The translations under genes were made by a program, and so were the position numbers. Below are positions 55,369 through 63,336 of a stretch of DNA of 64,000 nt, one piece after another. Within the stretch, counting starts at the first letter, position 1. Each line of letters begins with the position of its first letter. Below the pieces are notes generated by a model. That model was not told where the DNA came from. It did no database searches and saw only the letters and a program-made list of their open reading frames with translations. Origin of the DNA: DASUAS01 sp963841415 (GTDB lineage Bacteria; Actinomycetota; Acidimicrobiia; IMCC26256; DASPTH01); contig CAWJCN010000003.1 of the NCBI GenBank assembly GCA_963841415.1, positions 1,463,851 to 1,527,850 on the forward strand, in the 5' to 3' direction.

Positions 55369-56937
55369 ATGGCGTTCAGGGAGGTCCGAGTGTTCGAGGT
55401 TCGAGAGGTGCTGCGGCTGTGGCTGGCCGGCGAGGGTGTCCGGGCGACGGAACGGCTGGTTGGCTTCGACCGCAAGACGATCCGCCGCTACGTGGACGCC
55501 GCGATTGATGCCGGGCTGGTTCGCGCTGGCGGTGATGAGCAACTGACCGACGAGTTCATCGGGCTGGTGGTCGAGGCGGTGCGCCCACACCGGCTCGACG
55601 GTCACGGTGAGGCGTGGCGACTGTTGGTGGCGCATCACGACGAGATCGTGGTGTGGGTGGCGGGTGATCTCACCGCGGTGAAGATGTCCGAGCTGCTCGC
55701 CCGGCGTGGGGTCGAGATCCCGTGCCGGACGGTGCAGCGTTACGTGGCCGAGGTGTGCGGCCGCACCCGTGGCCGGGGCCCGACGGTCCGGGTCAACGAC
55801 GGCGAGCCGGGCGACGAGTGCCAGATCGACTTCGGCCGGATGGGTCTGCTCTTCGATCCGGCGACCGGGCGTGACCGCGTCGTGCACGCGTTGATCTTCA
55901 CCGCGGTGTTCAGCCGGCACTGCTTCGTGTGGCTCACGCATCGCCAGACCACCGACGCGGTGATCGCGGGCTGCGAAGCGGCGTGGGCGTTCTTCGGTGG
56001 TGTGTTCAAGACGTTGATTCCCGACAACATGTCAGCAATCGTTGACGGCGCCGACGCGCTTGCGCCCCGGTTGAATCAGGCGTTCGTCGAGTATGCGCAG
56101 GCCCGCGGGTTCCTCACCGACCCGGCCAGGGTCCGGTCCCCGCAGGACAAGCCCCGCGTCGAACGCCAGGTGCAGTTCGTGCGCGGCTCGTTCTTCGCGG
56201 GTGAGACCTTCATCGATCTCGCCGACGCGCAACGCCGCGCAGAGGTGTGGTGTCGGGAGCGGGCCGGGCTGCGGGTGCACGGCACGACCCAACAGCGACC
56301 CGTCGAGGTGTTCACCGCCGACGAGCAGCCGCACCTCTTGCCCGCACCGACCGGCGTCTATGACGTGCCGATCTACGCGACGGCGAAGGTGCATCGTGAT
56401 CATCACATCGAGGTGGCCCGGTCGCTCTACTCAGTCCCCGGCGCGCTCATCGGTGCTCGGGTCGAGGTGCGCGCCGACCAGGCTCTGGTGCGAATCTTCC
56501 ATCGGGGCCTGCTGGTCAAGGTCCATCCCCGCCAAGAACCCGGCCATCGCTCGACGGACCCCGACGACCTGCCGTCACACAAGACCGTCTACGCGATGCG
56601 CGACCTCGACAAGTTGCAGCGCAGGGCAGCCGAGCACGGTCCCAACGTCGGCGCGTACGCGGCGGCGCTGCTGAACATCCCGTTGCCGTGGACGAAGATG
56701 CGACAGGTCTACGCGCTGTTGGGGCTCGTGAAAAAGTGGGGCCCCGAACGCGTCGATGCCGCGTGCGCGTCGGCGCTCGAGCACGAGACGGTCAACGTCG
56801 GGCTCATCGGCCGGATGCTCGAACGCGCCACCGAGGACACGATCATCGAGTCGTCACTGCCCGCCACGGTCATCGCCGGCCGGTTCGCTCGCGACCCCGA
56901 CCACTTCGCCGTCCGCGCCCAGGGCGGTGCGCGATGA
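55369..56937 (+). CDS. istA: IS21-family transposase IstA
   Basis: 522 residues. An N-terminal helix-turn-helix (VRATERLVGFDRKTIRRYVD) precedes an RNase-H-like core with D154 (ECQIDFG), D219 (LIPDNMS) and E265 (KPRVERQVQ). The C-terminal domain includes YSVPGALIGARVEVR. GGAGG lies about 7 bases before the ATG at 55369. It makes the DNA strand transfer of the element. A 5' fragment of a close copy is at 37915. Confidence 0.95.
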   Translation: MAFREVRVFEVREVLRLWLAGEGVRATERLVGFDRKTIRRYVDAAIDAGLVRAGGDEQLTDEFIGLVVEAVRPHRLDGHGEAWRLLVAHHDEIVVWVAGDLTAVKMSELLARRGVEIPCRTVQRYVAEVCGRTRGRGPTVRVNDGEPGDECQIDFGRMGLLFDPATGRDRVVHALIFTAVFSRHCFVWLTHRQTTDAVIAGCEAAWAFFGGVFKTLIPDNMSAIVDGADALAPRLNQAFVEYAQARGFLTDPARVRSPQDKPRVERQVQFVRGSFFAGETFIDLADAQRRAEVWCRERAGLRVHGTTQQRPVEVFTADEQPHLLPAPTGVYDVPIYATAKVHRDHHIEVARSLYSVPGALIGARVEVRADQALVRIFHRGLLVKVHPRQEPGHRSTDPDDLPSHKTVYAMRDLDKLQRRAAEHGPNVGAYAAALLNIPLPWTKMRQVYALLGLVKKWGPERVDAACASALEHETVNVGLIGRMLERATEDTIIESSLPATVIAGRFARDPDHFAVRAQGGAR

Positions 56938-57743
56938 ACACGCCGACCGTCACACCCGAGCTGCGCGCCCTGCTACGCCGAGTGAAGCTCGGCCGCTGCC
57001 TCGACACGCTCCCCGAACGCCTCGCGCTGGCCCGGACCGGCGGGCTCGGTCACGCCGAGTTCCTCGAACTCGTCCTCGCCGACGAAGTCACCCGACGCGA
57101 GACCACCAGCGCGGACCGTCGCGCCCGGACCGCGGGCCTCGAGCCGACGATGACCCTCGACCGTTGGGACGACACCACCAAGATCACCTACGACCACGCC
57201 ATCTGGAACGAGCTGTGCTCACTGCGCTTCGTCGACTCCGGCCACAACGCGGTGATCATGGGACCGGTCGGGGTCGGCAAGACCTTCCTCGCCACCGCGC
57301 TCGGCCACGCCGCCATCCGGCGCCGCTACAGCGTGCACTTCGAACGCTGCGACCGGCTCCTCAAACGACTCCGCGCGTCGCGCCTCGACAACAGCCACGA
57401 GGTCGAGATACGCAAACTGCTGCGCGTCGATCTGCTCGTCATCGACGACTTCGCCCTCCAACCCCTCGACGCACTCGACACCGCGGATGTCTACGAGCTC
57501 ATCGTCGAACGCCACCGCGCCGCTGCGACCGTCATCACCTCGAACCGCGAACCGATCGAGTGGCTCGCCCTCATGGCCGACCCGCTCCTCGCACAATCCG
57601 CGATCGACCGGCTCCAATCCGCCGCCCACGAACTTGTTCTCGACGGCGAGTCCTACCGGCAACGCCAGAAGCCCGGCGTCACCACCAACGACGCGCTTGA
57701 CCCGACACCACCGACCCCGCGATCATCACGCCGCCGACGATGA
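56934..57743 (+). CDS. istB: IS21-family ATPase helper IstB
   Basis: 269 residues, AAA+ ATPase. Walker A GPVGVGKT (110 to 117), Walker B LLVIDDFAL, sensor motif ATVITSNREPIEW. IstB selects target DNA and activates IstA. ATGA overlap with istA. The tail after about 245 is Pro/Arg-rich and variable. Confidence 0.95.
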   Translation: MNTPTVTPELRALLRRVKLGRCLDTLPERLALARTGGLGHAEFLELVLADEVTRRETTSADRRARTAGLEPTMTLDRWDDTTKITYDHAIWNELCSLRFVDSGHNAVIMGPVGVGKTFLATALGHAAIRRRYSVHFERCDRLLKRLRASRLDNSHEVEIRKLLRVDLLVIDDFALQPLDALDTADVYELIVERHRAAATVITSNREPIEWLALMADPLLAQSAIDRLQSAAHELVLDGESYRQRQKPGVTTNDALDPTPPTPRSSRRRR

Positions 57744-57845
57744 CACCCCGACGAAGTGGTCCCATGCCACTGACGCTCAGGTGGTCCCATCGAGCTGGCG
57801 CACGACACCCTTCCGTAGCAATCGGGAGTTCACGATGCGCCCCAT

Positions 57846-58099
57846 CACTCCCGGGACCACTCCCGGATCAAGCCCCGGATCGCTCCCGGATTCGAAATTT
57901 CTGGCGGGAGCTATCGCGCACGTGTCCGGGAGTTACGAACGCTCTTGACAGCCGGCCCCTCTTCATAGAGGGAGTGATCCTGATCGTGCGGACGAGTGCC
58001 GGGAGTGATCTCGCGATCCAACCGGATGACTCCCGGCTGCGCCACGATCACTCCCGGGCGTTACGGCTCACTCCCGGATCCGGGCTGGATCGCTCCCGG
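57846..58099 (+). repeat. Array of about 11 CACTCCCGG motifs in both orientations
   Basis: Direct copies lie at 57846, 57858, 57882, 58029, 58049, 58069 and 58092, the last four spaced 20 to 22 bases apart. Inverse copies lie at 57905, 57926, 57970 and 57999. Most are preceded by GAT or GGAT. TTGACA (57945) and TAGAGG (57966), spaced 15, form a possible promoter between two inverse copies. The array fills the gene-free gap between the IS and the DUF2283 gene; it could be an operator array, iterons or a partition site. Confidence 0.75.
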
Positions 58100-58159
58100 T
58101 TGTCCATTGCGTCTGCGGTGTGGCCCGCGAACTCGGCAGCGCTGAGAGTGTGCCTCGTG

Positions 58160-58384
58160 TCAGGCCGCGCTGGCGACCTTGGGTGGGGGCAGCATGGCAA
58201 GGAGATCGCTTGGGAGCGTCTGGCTCGCGTGCCAGTACTCGAGGCCGACGATGTCGCCGTTTGCCGGGTCGGTCTCGCGGAGGCCGGTCGTGATCTCCTC
58301 AGCAACGACGGTGGCAGGGTCGTAGCCCTCGAAGCGCAGCCATGCGATGTCCGCTTCCGGGTCGTAGTGACCGTCGATCTTCAT
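58160..58384 (-). CDS. DUF2283 family protein, possible antitoxin
   Basis: 74 residues. MKIDGHYDPEADIAWLRFEG and GDIVGLEYWHAS match DUF2283 (Y-D-x-x-x-D...GDIVGxE). It starts 10 bases after the stop of the small gene upstream. DUF2283 genes are often paired with small RelE-like or DUF4258 genes, so an antitoxin role is possible but unproven. Confidence 0.7.
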   Translation of the reverse strand: MKIDGHYDPEADIAWLRFEGYDPATVVAEEITTGLRETDPANGDIVGLEYWHASQTLPSDLLAMLPPPKVASAA

Positions 58385-58394
58385 CGCTGCCAGG

Positions 58395-58616
58395 CTACCT
58401 GCGTCGCCAGAGGGTGACGATTCTCGCCGTCGTCTGGTCGTCCCCGTCGGGATGGTCGTAGAGGATGACCCAGGGCCCATACGAGAGGAGCCACTGAGCT
58501 GCACCGGTGTTCGTCTGCCGGGCGTCATGCCGCTCGATGACGGTTCGTTCGATGTCGGCGCGGGCGGCGCCCAGCGTGTTGGCCTTCACGAACGCGCTGA
58601 TCGGTCCAGCGCACAT
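58395..58616 (-). CDS. Small RelE/DUF4258-like protein, possible toxin
   Basis: 73 residues beginning MCAGPISAFVKANTLGAARA and ending IVTLWRRR. The order helix, DIERTVIERHDARQT, then strands with WVILYDHPDG and a basic end fits small mRNase-like toxins, but no sure family match can be made by eye. It is paired with the DUF2283 gene. A 15-bp palindrome of the CACTCCCG motif lies about 50 bases upstream. Confidence 0.5.
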   Translation of the reverse strand: MCAGPISAFVKANTLGAARADIERTVIERHDARQTNTGAAQWLLSYGPWVILYDHPDGDDQTTARIVTLWRRR

Positions 58617-58664
58617 GTTGGGGTGCCGACGGCATCGGCACAGGATGCCCTACGACCGCTGTTT

Positions 58665-58698
58665 CGGGAGTGACTCCCGGGCCCCGAAATCACTCCCG
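58665..58698. promoter_or_regulatory. CGGGAGT-G-ACTCCCG palindrome and extra motif upstream of the toxin-like gene
   Basis: The palindrome spans 58665 to 58679 and a further CACTCCCG is at 58691. The same motif forms the array downstream of the gene pair, so both flanks of the module carry the site. Likely operator. Confidence 0.5.
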
Positions 58699-58699
58699 C

Positions 58700-58723
58700 C
58701 TCGGTGTCGCTCGCGACACCGAG
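58700..58723. terminator. 10-bp perfect hairpin
   Basis: CTCGGTGTCG, loop CTCG, CGACACCGAG. It lies about 100 bases before the group II intron; some group II introns insert downstream of such stems. Confidence 0.45.
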
Positions 58724-58822
58724 AAGTGTGTGTACGCCTGACAGTTTCGTTGACGAGGAGGTGGAAGTCCTTCCCGAGCTTTGGCTGTTGAAGTTCGGTA
58801 GCTGATGTTCAGGGCGTCCGGG

Positions 58823-60693
58823 GTGACCCGGAGTCTGAAGGGAACGGAGGCGAAGTCGCAGGCTTGAACGTGCAGTGAACCGTGGAAGGCCGTCTGGGGT
58901 GGCGACTCGCCACACATTCGGGGAAGCCGAGGACTTGTCCACGTCGGAGGAACGGTCGTGGTGGATGAGACCCCAGCCGGTGGTTCGGCGGGCATGCGAC
59001 GAGACCGCCAACGAGATGATTCAGGGAGACCTCGTAGGGTCCCGAGGGTTCCGAGGTGACGACGGCGAGCACGCCGAGTGCGTGTGGCCGGTGGTCCACG
59101 ATGGCCCGGTCGTTCGGATCGGCCCGGTCGGGTAGGGGAGCTATAACCCGGTGGGGAAAGGCGAACCGATGCGCTGCGAGGAGTCAGACGGGTTCGTAGT
59201 AGTGGCGAAGCCGGGGTAATGCCCGGTGACTCACCGCCGTCATGTGGGTGAGCGGCCCGCTGTCCCAAAAGGGCGGTGGTGTCCGGCGAAGGGACCCGAC
59301 CGAGACCAAGCCGCGAAGCGAGTGTCACGCGCGGCGAGCGCGTAACGGGATCAGCCTCGGACCGCCGAGCGGGTTGAGGAGGCTGGCGGCCCGGCTCGTC
59401 GGTCGATGCGAGGGGAGCGGCTGAGAGCGGAAGGTTGGCGGTTGGGCCAGCTGTTGGAAGCCATCGCCGATCCCCAGAATCTCGCAGCCGCGTGGGCCAG
59501 AGTCCGCGCGAATGCGGGTGCGGCCGGGATCGACGGCCAGTCGATCGCAGCGTTCGACGCAGACGTCGAGCATCAGCTCGGCGGGTTGCGACGGCGGCTG
59601 TTGTCGGCGGAACGCTACGTTCCCCCGCCGGTGCGGCGGGTGGAGATCCCCAAACCCGACGGGCGGATGCGTCCTCTCGGGGTGCCCACGGTCGCGGACC
59701 GGGTGGTGCAACACGCCACCTTGGCGGTGATCGGCCCGATCTTCGACGCACGGTTCTTGCCGTGCTCGTTCGGGTTCCGTCGCGGTCGCAGCGCGACGCA
59801 GGCGGTGGGTTGGGTACGTCAAGCGATCCGTCGCGGTGATCGTTGGGTGGCCGAGTTCGACATCGACGGGTTCTTCGACAACCTCGACCATCACCGCGTG
59901 TTACGCGAGGTGGCAAAGGTGATCGACGACCCCGAAGTGATCGGGCTCATCCGTCGCTGGCTGCGCGCGGGTGTCCTCGAAGACGGCACCGTCCGTTCGG
60001 GTGAGGACACGTACCCGGTCTTTGAACCTGGCGAGGGTCGCCGGGCGGGGTCGCAGGAACTTCTGTTTGAACGAGAAGCCCAAGAACTCGAACCCGTCGG
60101 TGACCTTGACGACACCGGATTTCGCTTCGGCCACCTCGAGCCCGATGTCCGCGAGGACGCGGCGCACCAGACGGTCAGCGGCTTCGGCTTTCCAACGCCG
60201 GTCGGCCAGGATCACGAAATCGTCCGCGTAGCGGATCAGCCGGAACCCAGCAGCTCGCACTTCGCGGTCGAGCCTGTGAAGGTAGATGTTGGCCAGCAGC
60301 GGGGAGATCACCCCGCCTTGTGGTGTGCCGGTCATTCGATGACGCAAAGCACCCCGCTCCCTCGACCAGATGATCGCCGACCTCAACCCGCTTGTTCGCG
60401 GGTGGGGTCGTTACTTCGCCATCGGCGACGTCACGGAACTGTTCCGGCGACTGGACGCATGGATCCGGATGCGGCTGCGATCGAAAGTGATCGGACGCAA
60501 ATCCACCGGTCGAGGCCAAGCGCACATGCCCGTCGCCGCGTTCGCGCGCCTCGGGCTCGTCAGCCTCAGCGAAATCCGTCGAGCGCACCTCTCGCCCGCA
60601 TGAGGGCACAGTCTCGGGTCAGCCGGATGCGGGAAAACCGCACGTCCGGTTGGAATGAGGGGTCCCTGGCGGCAACGCCAGGTCCTACTCGAT
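58823..60693 (+). mobile_element. Group II intron with internal inversion
   Basis: Domain V spans about 60621 to 60651: AGCCGGATGCGGG, AAAA, CCGCACGTCCGGTT, with the AGC triad. Domain VI follows (GGCG GCAA CGCC tip, branch region CCTACTC) and the intron ends in GAT near 60693. The 5' end is placed at GTGACCCGGAGTC (58823) by the group II GTG-start pattern and is uncertain. The RNA domains I to IV occupy 58823 to 59405, and the ORF lies in domain IV. Confidence 0.75.
59406..60603 (+). pseudogene. Group II intron reverse transcriptase/maturase, core segment inverted
   Basis: The N-terminal half is on the plus strand (RT motifs through FDIDGFFDNLDHHRVL and RRWLRAGVLEDGTVR, to about 59998). The catalytic core is on the minus strand between about 60003 and 60350 (TGTPQGGVISPLLANIYL, IRYADDFVIL, FEFLGFSFKQKF). 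The C-terminal maturase part resumes on the plus strand (SLDQMIADLNPLVRGWGRYF to 60603). CGGGTG at 59998 and CACCCCG at 60350 mark the ends as a short inverted repeat. Re-inverting gives one enzyme except for a single extra C in the right copy. In the present state it cannot be active. Confidence 0.85.
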
Positions 60694-60869
60694 CTCGCGT
60701 TTTGATCGTGCTCGTTGACGCCGGTGGAGGCGTCGACTCGGTGACGCGGGACCGGGTGGCGGTGTCGTCGTAGTCGGCGTCGATGGCGTCGCTCCGAGTG
60801 TCTCGGTGCTTGTCGCGGGACTTGGCTCCATGGTTGCGTTGCGGCAGGGCACGCTCGACTTTGCTGCCG

Positions 60870-61120
60870 TGCATGCCTTCGCCACACGAACTCGCCGAAC
60901 TCGACGGACACGTCGCCGCGGTCGCCAAGCGCGCCGGTGACGGTCCCGCGCATCCCCACCGGTTGCGGCAAACGCTCGCCACCCAGGCGATCAACCGCGG
61001 GATGAACCTCAAACGATCGCGGCACTTCTCGGGCACCGATCGATGCGCATGACGCTCACCTACGCGCGCATCTCGGACCGCACCGTCGCCGACGAGTAGT
61101 TCCGCGTCACCGAAGCGGTG
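60870..61120 (+). pseudogene. Decayed tyrosine recombinase C-terminus
   Basis: VAAVAKRAGDGPAHPHRLRQ, TLATQAINRGMNLK and, one frame over from about 61012, IAALLGHRSMRMTLTYARIS and DRTVADE follow the end of a transposon-type tyrosine recombinase. A frameshift near 61012 and a TAG at 61099 in place of the Tyr codon of DEYF break it. The N-terminal part is absent. Confidence 0.7.
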
Positions 61121-61282
61121 GGGGATGCACGCCCGTAGTCCACCGCGGGACGGCGATCTGGGCGCGCGTTCTTCGCTTCGGCGTCCTTGTGTCCTTCATC
61201 GCATCAGTTCTTGCGCTCGGCGACCGATTGCCGGGCTCGGTGCCGCCCATGGATGGACGAGGTGTCGCCAAAGGTGAGCAGA

Positions 61283-62194
61283 TCAGGCTCTTGCGGTAGC
61301 GCTGATCAGGTCCCAGGTCGCGCTGACCTCGTCAGGGTTTCCGACGGGGATTGCCGCGACGTCCGTGGCGCCTCGAGAGGGCAAACCGGCGAGGGCGGCG
61401 CCAACTTCGTCGACGCTACCGATGATCGCGACATCAATTGCGTCCGCGACGCCCTCTCGGTCCAGCATTGCCCTATATGACGGGATGTCCCCGTAGCTGG
61501 CGATGGCAGGTCCCAGCCTTTCGCGGGCGCTCGCTGCATTGTCGGTGACGCAGACGGGCAGACACACGACCACCCGAGGGTCAGGACGACCAGCCGCTTC
61601 GGCCGCTGCGCGGATCGTCGGTGACACGTAGTTTTCGATCGTCGCCGCGCCGGTCATCCATGTGATCGTCCCAGCGGTTCGTTCACCAGCAAGCTGCAAC
61701 ATCCGTGGCCCGAGAGCTGCAATCAACACCGGCGGTGCCGTGGGCAGCTCGGCGGCGCCGAGCCGCGTCGAGAACGCGAAACTCTCGTTCGGCGTCGCTT
61801 GCTCCCCGGCCATCAACGCGTCGAGCGTTGCCAGGTAGTCCGACATATAGGTCACGGATCGGCGACGAGGAAGTCCGTACAGCCGCTCGAGGTTCTGGGC
61901 GTGCGCGAGGCCAAGTCCGAGCGCCAACCTGCCACCACACAGCGCTTGCGCGGTGAGCGCCTGCTCGGCGAGCACCACCGGATGTCTCGTCTGGACGGGT
62001 ATCACGGCGGTACCGACTTCGACTTCGCCGTCTACACCCCAGGAAGAGATGAGCGTCAAGGCGTCGAAGCCGAGATGCTGCGTGATCCACACCGACGAGA
62101 CGTCAGCGGCACGCGCCTGCTCGTACTCTGCGACCAACTGAGAAATCGTGTCGCCATCGCCCCCACGGCGACCGATCACTACACCAATCCGCAT
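61283..62194 (-). CDS. LLM-class (luciferase-like, probably F420-dependent) oxidoreductase
   Basis: 303 residues. MRIGVVIGRRGGDGDTISQL, VSSVWITQHLGFDALTLIS, LALGLGLAHAQNLERLYG and a final DVAAIPVGNPDE match the F420-dependent LLM family of Actinobacteria. GAGGG 9 bases before the ATG at 62194 supports this start (an ATG at 62203 is in frame). It lies with a VOC gene and a TetR gene, which suggests a small catabolic or detoxification set. Confidence 0.85.
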   Translation of the reverse strand: MRIGVVIGRRGGDGDTISQLVAEYEQARAADVSSVWITQHLGFDALTLISSWGVDGEVEVGTAVIPVQTRHPVVLAEQALTAQALCGGRLALGLGLAHAQNLERLYGLPRRRSVTYMSDYLATLDALMAGEQATPNESFAFSTRLGAAELPTAPPVLIAALGPRMLQLAGERTAGTITWMTGAATIENYVSPTIRAAAEAAGRPDPRVVVCLPVCVTDNAASARERLGPAIASYGDIPSYRAMLDREGVADAIDVAIIGSVDEVGAALAGLPSRGATDVAAIPVGNPDEVSATWDLISATARA

Positions 62195-62328
62195 GACGGG
62201 CATCCCTCGCGAGGTCTCGGCAACCTAAACCTGCCGGTTCAGGGGAAGGCGGGAAGGACGAGGATCGCCCGGGACCGAGCCGGTCGTGAACGAGTAGACG
62301 GCCCCGAAGCAGTCGGCCGGTTCCAAAG

Positions 62329-63156
62329 TCAGGCGGTCACCTCCGCGTCGGCGACCCGGACACCGAGACGTTGGACATGGCGCTCGACCGCATCGAGGTC
62401 TCGGACCGTGAACGTGCACGCGTGAGGCAACTCACCGTTCGCGGCGAAGTCGTCCGCCAGCCGGCTCGGAGCGCCAGTCGGACTGGCGAGCTCGACGACG
62501 GTCTCGTTCCCCACGAACATGAACACGCTCTCACGATCGACAGCGTCCGCTCGATGGAGGATCCGGGCGCCGAGCGTGTCTCGTACAGCTCGCAGGCTCG
62601 GCCCACATCGGCGACGATCGTCGTGAAATGCGAAACGCGGTGGATCCCGAATGGATGCTCGTCGCGGTGCCACGACGAGGACCAGTCGGGCTTGAATCGC
62701 GGGTCGGTGGCCTCTCCAATCCTGCTCCACGTCGACGAACTCGAGCTGGCCGAAGGTGTCCTTGGGATGCGTGAAGATGGTCGGGCCGGGGTCGACGTCG
62801 CCTTCCGGCCAGATTCCCCCACCCGGCTTGGCGACACGAACGCCCATGCTCCGCACGCGATCCAAGAGCGGCTTGATCGCGCCCCCGTCGGTGTACCAGG
62901 CGAGCGAATGGAAGTGCTGCCCGAACCGTGTCCGAAACTTCGACAGCGGCATCTCCCGATGCTCGAGTGCATCGCTGGGTTCGATCACCTCGATCATGAA
63001 GTCGCCGATCAACGAGAGGGACGCCCATCGCTTTTCGATGTCGGTCCAGCTCTTCCGGATGAACGGCTTCGGCGCGAACACCGCGTCGTACGAAGCGTCG
63101 GCTTCGTCCTCGTCGTCGACGACGTGGATGAGATGGAAGAACTCAGTGATGGCCAC
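62329..63156 (-). pseudogene. VOC-family (glyoxalase/dioxygenase-like) protein with two compensating frameshifts
   Basis: The first domain reads ITEFFHLIHVVDDEDEADAS, FGQHFHSLAWYTDGGAI and HPKDTFGQLEFVDVEQDW. From about 62715 the homologous frame shifts by +1 (DPRFKPDW, IHRVSHFTTIVADVGRACEL) and near 62580 it shifts back (TLGARILHRADAVDRESVFM to the end). The uncorrected frame stays open but garbles about 45 residues. GAGGAG lies 8 bases before the GTG at 63156. Either sequencing indels or a damaged gene. Confidence 0.72.
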
Positions 63157-63307
63157 GCGTTCGTCTCCTCGGATTCCGACTGCCAGGGGCGTGAGCAGGC
63201 CGCGGTCCGATCGCGTCGTGCGATCATCCCGATCGCCGACCGCCCATGTCCGCGGCCTGGAGACCTCGTGTCAGGCATCGTTGCGCGCCTTGGTTGCAAG
63301 TTATCGA

Positions 63308-63322
63308 ACTACTTACCGTAGT
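63308..63322. promoter_or_regulatory. Possible operator upstream of the VOC-LLM genes
   Basis: ACTAC, TTACC, GTAGT is an inverted repeat in an A/T-richer gap between the TetR gene and the VOC gene, a plausible TetR-type site. Confidence 0.3.
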
Positions 63323-63336
63323 GCCAACGGCACGGG

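Larger units (their letters stand above)
55190..57807 (+). mobile_element. Complete IS21-family insertion sequence with target duplication
   Basis: The left end reads TGTCG..CGCCAGC...ATGGGACCAC and the right end is its inverse. Repeats of ATGGGACCAC follow inside: four at the left (55207, 55241, 55264, 55286) and two inverted at the right (near 57754, 57781), as in IS21 ends. CCCTT stands directly before the element (55185 to 55189) and after it (57808 to 57812), a 5-bp target duplication. It carries istA and istB. Size 2618 bp. Confidence 0.92.

Noticed and set aside
57740..58417. Plus-strand frame of 225 codons across the CACTCCCGG array
   Set aside because: Its first half is translated repeat motif and its second half is antisense to the DUF2283 gene; no start signal and no domain.
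61121..61282. Gap between the recombinase relic and the LLM gene
   Set aside because: Checked for small genes and hairpins; nothing supportable was seen.
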